Part shown: positions 9,434-18,540 of the stretch, in pieces
How positions within the stretch are numbered: position 1 is the stretch's first letter
How the letters are laid out: each line of letters starts with the position of its first letter
Source of the DNA: Coprobacillus sp.
GTDB lineage: Bacteria > Bacillota_I > Bacilli_A > RFN20 > CAG-826
Assembly: GCA_021203745.1 (NCBI GenBank)
Contig: JAJQAP010000050.1
Span: 1-64,000 of the forward strand
DNA: 64,000 nt
Direction: 5' to 3'
Translations under genes and position numbers: made by a program
Notes under the pieces: generated by a model
Seen by the model: only the letters and a program-made list of their open reading frames with translations
What the model was told of the DNA's origin: nothing
The model's database searches: none

Positions 9434-9661
9434 ATGCCATACAAGAAAGTTAGACCACATAAAAAAGTTTGTTATTTTAAAAAGAATAACATTACCCATA
9501 TCGACTACAAGGATGTTGAGATGTTAAAACAGTTCATCCTACCTAATGGTAAGATTGCCCCAAGAAGAAGTACAGGAACCTGTGCCAAGCATCAAAGAGA
9601 ACTTGCTAGAGCTATAAAGAATGCTCGTATCATGGCGCTTCTCCCCTTTGTTGTTGATTAA
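9434..9661 (+). CDS. rpsR: 30S ribosomal protein S18
   Basis: A 75-residue S18 with the usual Lys-rich N terminus, [19 protein letters not shown] in the middle and [19 protein letters not shown] near the C terminus. It binds next to S6. It is the last gene of the operon (17 bases after ssb, ribosome site AAAGAAAGG). No clear hairpin terminator follows; the 125 bases to the next gene are AT-rich. Confidence 0.97.
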   Translation: MPYKKVRPHKKVCYFKKNNITHIDYKDVEMLKQFILPNGKIAPRRSTGTCAKHQRELARAIKNARIMALLPFVVD

Positions 9662-9786
9662 TGTATTCGCGATAAATTTGTTGATTTTTAAAATTTTTCG
9701 TGTTAAAAAATAAACGTGGTAATTAAACCATATTGCTAGTTCAAGGTATATTGATTGTCCACAAATTCAATTTGGAGGAATGATAT

Positions 9787-10953
9787 ATGCCTTTTTTAAA
9801 ATTTTTAATCACAATATCCGCATTATTAACTGCTTCAGGCAATGCTTGTGTGCTTAGTGATGAGAACATTGAGTCAGGCTATAATGCTGAACAGCTGGTA
9901 GAATCGTTGAAGCATGATACAATCGAAAGTTTTGTTTATGAGGGACAAGACATTGTTTCTCAAAAAAATCTCAATGATTATTCTGGTAACGAGTATATTC
10001 TATATGAATTGTCTCCTGCTGGTTATGCTATCTATGCAAAAGATGGTACTTCTCAAGCATTTATCGAAGGATCAAAAACGTCCAATTCCCCATATTACCC
10101 ATATTTGAATTATGATTGTTACTATTTTGGATTTGGCAATTATATTTATTTTGATGGTTTTAGATATGCTGATATTGTCAACAATGAATCAGTAGATGCG
10201 TCCTTAATCGAGAATTTACAGATTGAATTACCCAGTGAATTATTTAACATAAGTAATGAGATAGATGATATTGACATGTATTCAACATCATTTCCTAAAA
10301 ATCCTGATCCAGACGAGACCGACACCTATTTAGGTTTTACTGTAATTAAAAATTATGAGTATTTTAGCACATTAAAAGACTTCCCGCGCAATTCTCTTGG
10401 AACTTGTGGAATAACTGCTCTTTGTATGTTTATAAGTTATCTTGATGAATTTGAAAACGATGGATATATTCCTGACAATCTTGAAACTTTATATAAGGTT
10501 GGAAACGGAACAAATACTGCTTTTGGAGATTACATCTTTGAAAATTATGGTCATACTTTAGCGGGCCTCGGTAATGACAATTCTGGATATCCTATGGCAA
10601 ATGGAGAAATAGAAAATACTTTTAAAGATTATTTAAAAGGTGAATGTGATTCATCTTTATACAAGAGCACCGAATTTCATGATGGATGTCTATTCTACAC
10701 ACATGCAAATCCGAGAAAGTATATTAATGCCGGCCATCCTGCTATTCTTACAATGACAAGTTTTGTTGCAGAAAACTACCAAGACGAAACGACAAAATAT
10801 ACTTATCATACAGCATTAGCATATGGTTACAACAAGGATGATGATACATTCTTAATTCATACTGGTTGGGATGATGGAAGCCTAAGAGGAACCGATATCA
10901 TTATCTCTGATGCAACAATTTATAGCTATAATACATTTTTATTTGTGGGGTAA
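9787..10953 (+). CDS. Predicted secreted papain-like cysteine peptidase (C10/C39-like)
   Basis: A 388-residue protein with a hydrophobic signal-like N terminus (residues 3-20, MPFLKFLITISALLTASG) and no later membrane segment. The C-terminal half looks like a papain-fold peptidase: GTCGITALCMFISYL with candidate nucleophile Cys207, and YHTALAYGYN with candidate catalytic His341, followed by HTGWDDG where streptopain-like enzymes have a NWGWGG-type motif. The first 180 residues match nothing I know and could be a propeptide or binding domain. A strong ribosome site TTGGAGGAATG precedes it. It is followed after 5 bases by a lipoprotein gene. Family is an inference from motifs; substrate is unknown. 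Confidence 0.6.
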   Translation: MPFLKFLITISALLTASGNACVLSDENIESGYNAEQLVESLKHDTIESFVYEGQDIVSQKNLNDYSGNEYILYELSPAGYAIYAKDGTSQAFIEGSKTSNSPYYPYLNYDCYYFGFGNYIYFDGFRYADIVNNESVDASLIENLQIELPSELFNISNEIDDIDMYSTSFPKNPDPDETDTYLGFTVIKNYEYFSTLKDFPRNSLGTCGITALCMFISYLDEFENDGYIPDNLETLYKVGNGTNTAFGDYIFENYGHTLAGLGNDNSGYPMANGEIENTFKDYLKGECDSSLYKSTEFHDGCLFYTHANPRKYINAGHPAILTMTSFVAENYQDETTKYTYHTALAYGYNKDDDTFLIHTGWDDGSLRGTDIIISDATIYSYNTFLFVG

Positions 10954-10958
10954 TTAAA

Positions 10959-11483
10959 ATGAAAAAAAATATTATTAAACTTACAACTTTGTTATTAGTG
11001 GGTGTCTCATCCTTATCATCTTGCTTTATGTCTTATGAGGGTTCTCATATTGAACCTGGCCATTGGGCAACAAGCGAATCAATAGTGTGGGAAGATGGTT
11101 TTGTAATTGATTCCTTTGAAATTATGATTGAGGAGGTTGATCAAAATATTGATTATACAGATTATATTCCTGACTATGGTGAAATTTATAAAGAGCAAGG
11201 GATTTACTATTTAGTTTCATTTTATATGAATGGTGATCTTCTTGTTGATGGTGGTGCACTTACTCATATACGGGGGTTATTGAACCAAGCCTATTTTCTC
11301 TTTGATATTGATGGAATATACTATACTTTGATTTTTACTGGGTATTATTACAATAATAAGAAAGGATCTTATTTTCATATAGGATTTGGCCTTGATAGTT
11401 ATTCAGATTCCGAACGCACTATGAATCGTACCAATTTGTCAGCTTCCCCAAGCGGATATCATGATTTATACCCTGTCGAATGA
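10959..11483 (+). CDS. Putative lipoprotein, partner of the upstream peptidase gene
   Basis: A 174-residue protein whose N terminus is a typical lipoprotein signal: MKKN, a hydrophobic core (LTTLLLVGVSS) and a lipobox ending LSSC at about residue 22. The mature part is acidic and rich in Tyr, Ser and Gly, with no family I recognise. It begins 5 bases after the predicted cysteine peptidase, its GGGG ribosome site lying in that gene's last codons, and a strong terminator follows. The two form a cassette; whether this protein anchors, inhibits or is processed by the peptidase cannot be told. Confidence 0.7.
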   Translation: MKKNIIKLTTLLLVGVSSLSSCFMSYEGSHIEPGHWATSESIVWEDGFVIDSFEIMIEEVDQNIDYTDYIPDYGEIYKEQGIYYLVSFYMNGDLLVDGGALTHIRGLLNQAYFLFDIDGIYYTLIFTGYYYNNKKGSYFHIGFGLDSYSDSERTMNRTNLSASPSGYHDLYPVE

Positions 11484-11510
11484 TGTTTTAAGTCGTATAA
11501 CTAATAACTG

Positions 11511-11533
11511 GGGCACTACTATGTGCCCTTTTT
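11511..11533 (+). terminator. Rho-independent terminator of the peptidase-lipoprotein cassette
   Basis: Stem GGGCAC/GTGCCC (11511-11516 with 11523-11528), loop TACTAT, followed by TTTTT. Placed 27 bases after the lipoprotein stop. Confidence 0.88.
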
Positions 11534-11544
11534 ATTACATTAAC

Positions 11545-11594
11545 AAAGTTTTTATTAATGAAAACTTTATTAAAAGGTCCTTGCTCTTTATAAT
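11545..11594 (+). promoter_or_regulatory. gdpP promoter with inverted repeat over the -35
   Basis: TATAAT at 11589-11594 with TTTATT at 11566-11571 (17-base spacer). A perfect 8-base inverted repeat AAAGTTTT/AAAACTTT (11545-11552 and 11561-11568, 8-base loop) overlaps the -35. Predicted start near 11601 gives a leader of about 12 bases. Confidence 0.6.
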
Positions 11595-11612
11595 ATAAGC
11601 ACAGGGTAATTT

Positions 11613-13658
11613 ATGAATAAAACAGTCCATAGAATTCAACTAGTAATGTTTATTGTTACGATAGTCGAGCTTGCTCTTCTTATCATTTTTGGTATCTTCT
11701 ACTACCTTGATCTCTTTGATATTCAAAGTAGAATTATAACTACCTATGTTTATGTTACTGTCGCGGTTTTAGTCATCGCAAACTTCATCGCCATTTGGAT
11801 ATGTCTTTGGAGAATTGGTAAGATTAGACGATCCACAGATTTACAAGCGGCGGAAATTATTGGTAATGATGTTCAAGAAGCATATAACTTTGGAATGCTT
11901 GGGCTCGTCGTTACAGATCACAATGACTCTATTATTTGGGTTAGTGATCTCTTCCAAGATAGACATATCAATATTATTGATATGAATATTCTAACTTGGC
12001 AACCCACTTTAAAAGAATTAAAAGAAAACCCCGACAGTGCAAAAACAGTCAAAGTTGTGATAAACCTAAGAAGTTATGAAGTAGAGCTATTGCCTGATGC
12101 TGACCTATGGATTTTTAAGGATGTTACCGAAAACGAATTAAACATTAAAAATCTCGCTGATAGAGCACCAGTTGTTGGAGTGCTTGCTATTGATAACTAC
12201 CAAGAGATACTCCACGACGAAGATGACTTTAATGACACATTATCTAATATACGTACAGCGATATTAAACTACGCTGCAGCATCTAACGCTTTAATTAGAA
12301 GAATAAAAGAAGACTCATATCTACTTGTGATGGACTTTAAATCACTTGAAGGAATGAGAGCCAATAAATTCTCAGTGGTGGACCAAGTAAGAGGACTTGG
12401 TGCTTCTGGTAAAATCCCTCTTACTATATCGATAGGTATTGCTTATAACTCTGATTCCATCACTAAACTAAACGAACAGGCAAGTGAAGCCCTAGAAATT
12501 GCCGAGTCTCGTGGAGGAGACCAAGTAGTGCTTTCTCCCGTTGGTGAAGACATGGAGTTTGTTGGAGGTAAAACCGAAGCTCAAGAAAAGAGAAATAAAG
12601 TTAAAGTCCGTGTTCTCGCGGATTCTCTTGTTTCTTTAATTAGTTCATCCTCTAAAGTCTTCATTATGGGACATCAAATACTAGATTTAGATGCCTTTGG
12701 AGCATGTCTAGGTATAAAAGCAATATGTAATCATTTAAAGAAATACGCAAAAGTCGTTATAGATCCTAAATCCTTAGAGGCTAAAACTAGAGCGGCGATG
12801 AACTCCTCCTTTACTAAAGATGAGTTAGATGATTTATGTATAACTCCAAAAGAAGCTAAAGATGCGTTAAGTGCAGATTCTCTTCTTATCGTCGTGGATG
12901 TCCACATGCCCTCTCTTGTTATGGCTCCAGACTTAATTGACGCTTCAAATAAGATCGTTGTTATTGATCATCATAGACGAGCGGAAGAATATATTGAAAA
13001 CCCTGTGTTTAACCACATTGAACCATCTGCATCATCTTCTTGTGAACTCGTTACGGAGTTAATTGAATACGCCGCCTCTAACCCCAGAATTAATCTCCCA
13101 TCAATTTATGCAACCTTTATGCTTTCAGGCATCTTCCTTGATAGTAAGTATCTAAGGTCTAGACAAACAAGCATGAGAACATTTGATGCTTGCTCTCTTT
13201 TAAAGGATTATGGAGCGGATAACTCCCTTGCGGATGATTTCCTTAAAGATGATTATGAAGAGTATAGAGTGGTATCTTCCCTTCTATCTAACACCCAAAC
13301 ACCAACATATGGGATTGTTATTGCCCAAGGGCAAGAAAATTCAATCTATGAAATGTCCACACTTGCAAAAGCAGCGGATCAACTACTCACTATTAAAGGT
13401 AATAAAGCGGCATTTGTAATAGGTAGAGTATCACAAAAAGAGATAAGAATATCTTGTAGAAGTGATGGAACATATAATGTTCAATTAGTGGCGGAGAAAC
13501 TCGGTGGAGGTGGACATCTAGCCGCGGCAGCAGTATCAGTCGAAAAAACCACGATTAAAGATGTTGGTGAGATATTAAAGAAAGTCCTCGAAGATAATAT
13601 GTCCTCAATTAAAGTGGATGTTAGATCAAGAGGAGAAAGACTAGGGGAAGGAGAATAG
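11613..13658 (+). CDS. gdpP: Cyclic-di-AMP phosphodiesterase GdpP (DHH/DHHA1)
   Basis: Membrane enzyme that hydrolyses the second messenger c-di-AMP and so affects potassium, osmotic and envelope control. Order: two TM helices (about 10-36 and 44-68), a degenerate PAS region (about 75-150), a degenerate GGDEF domain (about 170-310, with SRGGDQVVL at its end), then the DHH domain with ILDLDAFGACLG (about 352), VVDVHMPS (about 428) and VIDHHRRAEEY (about 450), and DHHA1 with GGGGHLAAAA (about 630). 681 residues is close to Bacillus GdpP (YybT). Only 4 bases separate it from rplI, as in Bacillus, where gdpP-rplI-dnaC form one locus. Confidence 0.95.
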   Translation: MNKTVHRIQLVMFIVTIVELALLIIFGIFYYLDLFDIQSRIITTYVYVTVAVLVIANFIAIWICLWRIGKIRRSTDLQAAEIIGNDVQEAYNFGMLGLVVTDHNDSIIWVSDLFQDRHINIIDMNILTWQPTLKELKENPDSAKTVKVVINLRSYEVELLPDADLWIFKDVTENELNIKNLADRAPVVGVLAIDNYQEILHDEDDFNDTLSNIRTAILNYAAASNALIRRIKEDSYLLVMDFKSLEGMRANKFSVVDQVRGLGASGKIPLTISIGIAYNSDSITKLNEQASEALEIAESRGGDQVVLSPVGEDMEFVGGKTEAQEKRNKVKVRVLADSLVSLISSSSKVFIMGHQILDLDAFGACLGIKAICNHLKKYAKVVIDPKSLEAKTRAAMNSSFTKDELDDLCITPKEAKDALSADSLLIVVDVHMPSLVMAPDLIDASNKIVVIDHHRRAEEYIENPVFNHIEPSASSSCELVTELIEYAASNPRINLPSIYATFMLSGIFLDSKYLRSRQTSMRTFDACSLLKDYGADNSLADDFLKDDYEEYRVVSSLLSNTQTPTYGIVIAQGQENSIYEMSTLAKAADQLLTIKGNKAAFVIGRVSQKEIRISCRSDGTYNVQLVAEKLGGGGHLAAAAVSVEKTTIKDVGEILKKVLEDNMSSIKVDVRSRGERLGEGE

Positions 13659-13662
13659 TTAT

Positions 13663-14112
13663 ATGAAAGTCATTTTACTTGCGGATGTAAAAAAAGTCGG
13701 TAAAAAAGGTCAAGTTGTGGATGTTTCAAATGGCTATGCTTCGAACTTTTTGATCCCAAATAAACTCGCTGTGATGCAAACAGAAAAGAGTATGGAAATA
13801 CTCGAAAATCAAAAAGAACACGAGAGAATTAAAAAGGAAAAAGAACACGAGCTTGCTTTAGAGATTGCCGAAAAACTCAAAGATATTACTCTCGAATTCT
13901 CTTTAAAAGCGGGACAAAATGGTAAATTATTTGGTTCTATTTCTTTAAAGCAAATAACAGAAAAACTACAACAAGAATATGGAATCGATATTGATAAAAG
14001 AAAGTTTATCGATAAAGGGCCTATCCAGATGCTAGGTATTAGTAAATTACAACTAGAATTAGATAAAGGCGTTACTGGAACAGTCACTGTCCATGTTAAG
14101 GAGGAAGAGTAA
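13663..14112 (+). CDS. rplI: 50S ribosomal protein L9
   Basis: A 149-residue L9. The N-terminal domain is intact (MKVILLADVKKVGKKGQVV, then GYASNFLIPNKLA), followed by the charged connecting helix and a C-terminal domain with FGSISLKQI. L9 extends from the base of the L1 stalk and helps keep reading frame. It sits between gdpP (4-base gap) and dnaB (1-base gap). Confidence 0.97.
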   Translation: MKVILLADVKKVGKKGQVVDVSNGYASNFLIPNKLAVMQTEKSMEILENQKEHERIKKEKEHELALEIAEKLKDITLEFSLKAGQNGKLFGSISLKQITEKLQQEYGIDIDKRKFIDKGPIQMLGISKLQLELDKGVTGTVTVHVKEEE

Positions 14113-14113
14113 G

Positions 14114-15661
14114 ATGCCAGATTATAGTAAGCAAACAAGATCTTATGATAGGGATAAACTCCCCTATTCAGAAACTGCAGAAAAATACCTTATTGGAGCG
14201 ATGATGTTATCATCTGAGGCTCTTGCTAAGATTAGCTCTTCTTTAAGGGTAGGAGATTTCTACCTTTCTAAACATCAAACAATCTACACTGCAATACTCT
14301 CTATTCCTCTTGACCCCGATAAAAGAACAAAGACTGTAGACTTACAGGTAACCGCGGAAAGACTAGAAGATATGCAACGCTTAGAAGAGATTGGTGGCGC
14401 CGATTATCTCAGTGAATGTGCGGATTCTTATATCAGTCCCTCCACTCTTGATTTCAATATTGAAACCGTCAATAACAAAGCAGTTCTCCGTCAAATGATT
14501 GAAACTATGCGTGATATTGACTATGAAATAGCAACAGAAGATATCGATAATGTTCCAAAATACATCGGAGAATGTGAAACGAGATTTAAAAACTCAATCT
14601 CAAGAAGAAAAGTCTCTTCTTTTGAAAAGACAGGACTTATTACAGAAGAGGTTAGACAACAAATAGAAATGCTATCAGAAAGAGGTACAGGTAACGAAGA
14701 AGAGGATGCTGTTGTGGGTGTTACCACAGGTTTTAAAAAGCTCAACGCCATTACCTCTGGATTTAAAAATGGAGAAGTGACAATCGTTGGTGCGCGTCCA
14801 TCGGTTGGTAAAACCGCTCTTGCTCTTAACTTTGCTTATAATGCGGCCACACAAGGGGGTAAATCAGTAGCCTTTTTCTCTCTTGAGATGAATAAAACCG
14901 AACTTGTAAAAAGACTCGTTTCTTCTGTTTCATTTGTTAGTCTCTCATCCTTTAACGCCCCTCGATATTTAAAGAGAGAGGATAGAGTGAATCTAAGAAG
15001 AGGACTTGATGAAGTTGCTCAGGCTCCAATCTATATCGATGATACCCCTGGTATTACGATGATTGATATTGAAAATAAATTAAGAATCTTAAAAGAATCA
15101 GATCCTAACTTAGGACTAGTTGTTATCGACTATTTAAACCTTATCGGTGGTAGTGAAGATCGTAAGGCCGAATCACGTCAAGAAGAGGTAAGACAGAACT
15201 CTCTTGCTATCAAAAACCTTGCAAGAAGCCTAGATTTGCCGATTGTTTTACTCTCTCAGTTAAATAGAGGTGTTGATGAAAGAGGAAAGAATCATAAACC
15301 ACAGCTATCTGATTTAAGGGAGTCTGGAGCGATTGAACAAGACGCTGATGTCGTGATGCTTATATACCGAGCAGATTACTATCGAGATACAAAAGTGGAC
15401 ACCAATAAAAAGAGATCAGAAATGAGCGAAGAAGAGATCTTCTTAGCTAATCAGCAAGAAAAGCAAAATGCTGGTGACACCACTGGTGGGATTGATAATC
15501 CAACCTCTTATGTTGAAGTGGATGTCTGTAAAAATAGAAATGGACCGACAGGTGTGGCTTCCCTCTTTTTCCAGAAGAATATTCAGCGTTTTGAAACCCC
15601 AAATCAACAATGGGAAGATTTAGTTAAAAAATATCGAAGTGAGGGATATCCAGAAAACTAA
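14114..15661 (+). CDS. dnaB: Replicative DNA helicase DnaB (DnaC in Bacillus naming)
   Basis: Hexameric 5'-3' helicase of the replication fork. An N-terminal helical domain (TAEKYLIGAMMLSSEAL onwards) is followed by the RecA-like domain with Walker A GARPSVGKTAL near 226, VVIDYLNLI Walker B near 335 and DLRESGAIEQDADVVMLIYR near 400. The frame opens earlier, but the ATG at 14114 is chosen since AAGGAGGAAGAG lies 5-16 bases before it; this gives 515 residues, slightly long because of an insertion near 430-460. Its stop shares one base with the walJ start (TAATG). Confidence 0.96.
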   Translation: MPDYSKQTRSYDRDKLPYSETAEKYLIGAMMLSSEALAKISSSLRVGDFYLSKHQTIYTAILSIPLDPDKRTKTVDLQVTAERLEDMQRLEEIGGADYLSECADSYISPSTLDFNIETVNNKAVLRQMIETMRDIDYEIATEDIDNVPKYIGECETRFKNSISRRKVSSFEKTGLITEEVRQQIEMLSERGTGNEEEDAVVGVTTGFKKLNAITSGFKNGEVTIVGARPSVGKTALALNFAYNAATQGGKSVAFFSLEMNKTELVKRLVSSVSFVSLSSFNAPRYLKREDRVNLRRGLDEVAQAPIYIDDTPGITMIDIENKLRILKESDPNLGLVVIDYLNLIGGSEDRKAESRQEEVRQNSLAIKNLARSLDLPIVLLSQLNRGVDERGKNHKPQLSDLRESGAIEQDADVVMLIYRADYYRDTKVDTNKKRSEMSEEEIFLANQQEKQNAGDTTGGIDNPTSYVEVDVCKNRNGPTGVASLFFQKNIQRFETPNQQWEDLVKKYRSEGYPEN

Positions 15662-16410
15662 TGCGATATTCTTTGATTGCCTCAGGTAGTAAAGGTAACT
15701 GTCTTTTTATCCAAGAAAAAGATACAAATATACTTATTGATTTTGGTGTCTCTAAAACGAGAGTTAATGAAGAATTAGAGAGATATAACACAAATTTAGA
15801 AGGGATTGACGCCTTATTTTATACCCATAATCATTCAGACCACTTCCGTCTCTCCTCCCAAATTAAAAGGGATGTTGTATACGCTCTAGATGGGATATTA
15901 CCAGAAGGTTATTTATATCACCCTCTAAAAATGTTTACCCCATTTACAATAAAAGATTTAACACTCACTCCAATAAAAACTAGTCATGATACTTACCCCT
16001 CCTGTGGATTTGTTATAGAGTCTGATTCTGAGAAACTTGTCTATCTAACAGACACTGGAATGTTTATTGAGCAAGACCTAGACTATATCGTTAATCCAGA
16101 TTACCTCATACTAGAATCTAACCACGATATTAAATTGCTTATGGCCTCTGATAGATCCTATGAGTTAAAATCAAGAATCTTATCTGATTCAGGTCATTTA
16201 TGTAATGAAGATTCAGCCTTTCTTGCCTCTCGTATTGTGGGCCCTAAAACAAAGGAAGTTATCCTTGCCCATCTATCGGAAGAGTGTAACACTCCTGAAC
16301 TCGCTTTGAACGCCTATAAAAAGACATTTAAGAATTTGCATAAAAAGATGAACTTCTCCCTTAAATGTGGGAAGCAGTATGAAGCGGTGCGAGGTCCAAA
16401 TGAAGATTAA
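15661..16410 (+). CDS. walJ: WalJ/YycJ-like metallo-beta-lactamase-fold hydrolase
   Basis: A 249-residue MBL-fold protein with the metal-binding motif THNHSDHFRLS near residues 55-65, a later SHDTYPSCGF histidine-aspartate segment, YLTDTGMF near 130 and SNHDIKLL near 155. This pattern and the neighbour rlmH match YycJ (WalJ), implicated in double-strand DNA end processing and coordination of division and replication in Firmicutes. The walRK two-component genes that precede it in Bacillus are absent here. It is coupled to dnaB by a one-base overlap. Confidence 0.88.
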   Translation: MRYSLIASGSKGNCLFIQEKDTNILIDFGVSKTRVNEELERYNTNLEGIDALFYTHNHSDHFRLSSQIKRDVVYALDGILPEGYLYHPLKMFTPFTIKDLTLTPIKTSHDTYPSCGFVIESDSEKLVYLTDTGMFIEQDLDYIVNPDYLILESNHDIKLLMASDRSYELKSRILSDSGHLCNEDSAFLASRIVGPKTKEVILAHLSEECNTPELALNAYKKTFKNLHKKMNFSLKCGKQYEAVRGPNED

Positions 16411-16879
16411 GATTGTTTGTGTGGGTAAAGTAAAAGAAAAATATCTCACACTAGGAATAGATGAGTATATCAAAAGAATCTCTCCTTATATGGATATCTC
16501 TTTTTTAGAGGTTAATGATGAACCTATATTAAATCCAAAAGACCAGTCTGAAATTGATCGGGCCATTTCTAAAGAAGGAGAACGTATCTTAAAAGCAATC
16601 TCTTCAGACTCTTATGTCATTGCCCTTGATTTAAATCAAAAGGAGCTAGATTCAATAGAGTTTTCCTTCTATTTATACTCGAATTTAGAAAAAGGAGGTT
16701 CTTCATTAACCTTTGTTATCGGGGGCTCTTATGGACTATCTTCTGAAGTAAAAAAGAGAGTAAACGATTCTATCTCTTTATCTAAACTTACCTATCTCCA
16801 CGAGATGAGTAGATTAATCCTTCTTGAACAAATATATCGAGCGATTAAAATTAGAAACAATGAGGTTTACCATAAATGA
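16400..16879 (+). CDS. rlmH: 23S rRNA pseudouridine-1915 N3-methyltransferase RlmH
   Basis: SPOUT methyltransferase that methylates pseudouridine 1915 in helix 69 of 23S rRNA. MKIKIVCVGKVKEKYL at the start, TFVIGGSYGL near 112 and the C-terminal LSKLTYLHEMSRLILLEQIY with terminal EVYHK are typical. The start ATG at 16400 is chosen over an in-frame earlier one because it matches the family and follows GAGGT; it overlaps walJ by 11 bases. Length 159 equals the Bacillus and Staphylococcus proteins. Confidence 0.96.
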   Translation: MKIKIVCVGKVKEKYLTLGIDEYIKRISPYMDISFLEVNDEPILNPKDQSEIDRAISKEGERILKAISSDSYVIALDLNQKELDSIEFSFYLYSNLEKGGSSLTFVIGGSYGLSSEVKKRVNDSISLSKLTYLHEMSRLILLEQIYRAIKIRNNEVYHK

Positions 16880-17214
16880 CTTACGATGAGTTTAAAGATT
16901 TAAAGGTAATTGAAGATAAGACTAACCCCTTCTCAACATTATATGAACTAGAAGGGGGAGAGCGTTTTTATATAGAGCCAGCGTTTTACACTCAACTAAT
17001 GGGCTTTAAAACCTTTCAACCAGATAACTATCCTCGTATCATTGAAGAGATTTATCGACTTGTCAAAAAGAATAAAAGGATTGTTTTTACCGCCTCCTAC
17101 CAATACCCACAGACAGAAGTGGAAGGATATATCTATCTCGAAATTGAGGATGTTTGTGATCCACTTCAAATATATGCAGAAGATAAATCTAGGGGATCAG
17201 ATTACGGAGATTAA
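16876..17214 (+). CDS. Conserved-looking hypothetical protein downstream of rlmH
   Basis: A 112-residue acidic soluble protein that I do not recognise. It starts on an ATGA overlap with rlmH, so translation is coupled, and a bidirectional terminator follows. The sequence has a compact alpha/beta look (LYELEGGERFYIEPAF, IIEEIYRLVKKNKRIVFTAS, a strand-rich middle) and a charged tail ending SRGSDYGD. No signal peptide or membrane segment. Its codon use is like its neighbours, which supports a real gene. Confidence 0.65.
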   Translation: MTYDEFKDLKVIEDKTNPFSTLYELEGGERFYIEPAFYTQLMGFKTFQPDNYPRIIEEIYRLVKKNKRIVFTASYQYPQTEVEGYIYLEIEDVCDPLQIYAEDKSRGSDYGD

Positions 17215-17234
17215 TATAGTTATTTCTTATAAAA

Positions 17235-17266
17235 AAATCCCAATTTGAGGGATTTATTTTTTAAAT
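17235..17266. terminator. Bidirectional terminator between convergent genes
   Basis: Stem AAATCCC/GGGATTT (17235-17241 with 17249-17255), loop of 7, followed by ATTTTTT on the + strand and preceded by a run of A that gives a T run on the - strand. It serves both the rlmH operon and the reverse-strand gene ending at 17278. Confidence 0.8.
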
Positions 17267-17277
17267 TGGTAAAATAA

Positions 17278-18405
17278 CTATTGTCTTAATTGTCTTAAAG
17301 ACATCCAAATAATTCTTATACCGATAAAGATAATATAGAAGACAATTCCATAGTTAGGGGCTAGCCAGCCAAGCGCCATAGCGAGCACGGCGGGGGAGAA
17401 TGCCGCCCAAGCATTGATTTTTTGACAAGTCATATGCTTTAAGAAGTGGTAGTAGTTCCTCTTACCTCTCGTTAAGAGATAGACAAGTAGTCCCATAAAG
17501 AATGTCAGGGTAATATAGATAGCTTCATATATAAGTGTGGTGTATAGAGTCATCTGATTCTTTGTGGATATATACCCATAGTTAAGCATCGATTTTAAAG
17601 ATACAGTAAAACCATCTAGGTATTCTTGATTTCTTAATAACTCATCTTTTTCTGCTTCAGTTGTGGGTGGGGTTATAAGCGTTCCGTCCTCTAACTCCAC
17701 AGTTAAAAACTCAGAGATGATTTCTGTGCCTGATGGATAGTTAATCCAATCCCCTGAATAAGTATATGTATAATCATCGTCACCTGGAGCGACAATTTCT
17801 GCGTATATGTAGTTTGTGGATAGGATCAGAATTGATGGTCGATACATCGTTCTTTGATCCATAGGGTGAGAGTTATTCCAGATATCGAGATCTTCTTGTG
17901 TACAAGATCCTGTTGTATTGTTCCAGTAATAGGTATAAGAGATATCGGTAATTAAATCATTGATTGTCTCCGCGCCATTTCCTGTTTTATAAGTAAAGAA
18001 GACCTGCATCTCATATTCATTTGAAACACTGTTGACATAAGTTGCAAAAGGAACATGGTCATCAAAAGACTCTTCACTAACGATTAATCCATCTTGTCTT
18101 AATGTTGCAATGTTTTTACCTGTGGCCTCACTTGTATCCACAGTAATTGTGTACCCATCAATAGAGAGATCCATAAACGCTCCAGCGAGGTGGTTTTCAT
18201 AGTTATAGGTATATTCACTTAAAAATGATTCACCTTTAGAGAGGGCGTTATTACATAAAGATGGGATAACTGGAATAAAGACAGAAAGGACAAAGACAAT
18301 TAAAGCACTCCACCAAGGAAGTGTTCTACCACATTCGATTGCTCTCTTATTAAAGATAAGAGAACCAAAGATGTTTTTAAGATTCGTGGAAGTTGTTTCT
18401 TTCAT
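17278..18405 (-). CDS. Multi-pass membrane protein of unknown function (DUF1189-like layout)
   Basis: A 375-residue protein with one N-terminal TM helix (about 32-53, WWSALIVFVLSVFIPVIP), a long extracytoplasmic region rich in Thr, Tyr, Asp (about 60-280), and two or three C-terminal TM helices (about 287-310, 328-346, 348-365). The one-plus-several helix layout and IFNKRAIECGRTLPWW start resemble DUF1189-type maltodextrin-associated proteins, but the match is weak. It is monocistronic on the reverse strand, divergent from tmRNA, with a TAGGA-type weak ribosome site. Confidence 0.6.
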   Translation of the reverse strand: MKETTSTNLKNIFGSLIFNKRAIECGRTLPWWSALIVFVLSVFIPVIPSLCNNALSKGESFLSEYTYNYENHLAGAFMDLSIDGYTITVDTSEATGKNIATLRQDGLIVSEESFDDHVPFATYVNSVSNEYEMQVFFTYKTGNGAETINDLITDISYTYYWNNTTGSCTQEDLDIWNNSHPMDQRTMYRPSILILSTNYIYAEIVAPGDDDYTYTYSGDWINYPSGTEIISEFLTVELEDGTLITPPTTEAEKDELLRNQEYLDGFTVSLKSMLNYGYISTKNQMTLYTTLIYEAIYITLTFFMGLLVYLLTRGKRNYYHFLKHMTCQKINAWAAFSPAVLAMALGWLAPNYGIVFYIIFIGIRIIWMSLRQLRQ

Positions 18406-18491
18406 ACGTAGTCCTAAGTTATAATTTTATGAGAATTGAATATTTTTTACAAATAATATTTGTACATATAAATTTGTCCACCTAAAATTTA

Positions 18492-18519
18492 TTGACTTTT
18501 TGTAAATCTTGATTACAAT
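18492..18519 (+). promoter_or_regulatory. tmRNA promoter
   Basis: TTGACT (18492-18497), a 16-base spacer and TACAAT (18514-18519). Predicted start near 18526, leaving a short 5' extension before the mature tmRNA end at 18541 for RNase P to remove. The remaining bases between 18406 and 18491 are AT-rich and show nothing else. Confidence 0.7.
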
Positions 18520-18540
18520 TTTTTATTGCAATTTACTTAT

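Noticed and set aside
9662..9786. Terminator or mobile-element border after rpsR
   Set aside because: No convincing stem with T run, direct repeat or transposase trace was found, so insertion of the next cassette is argued from synteny only.
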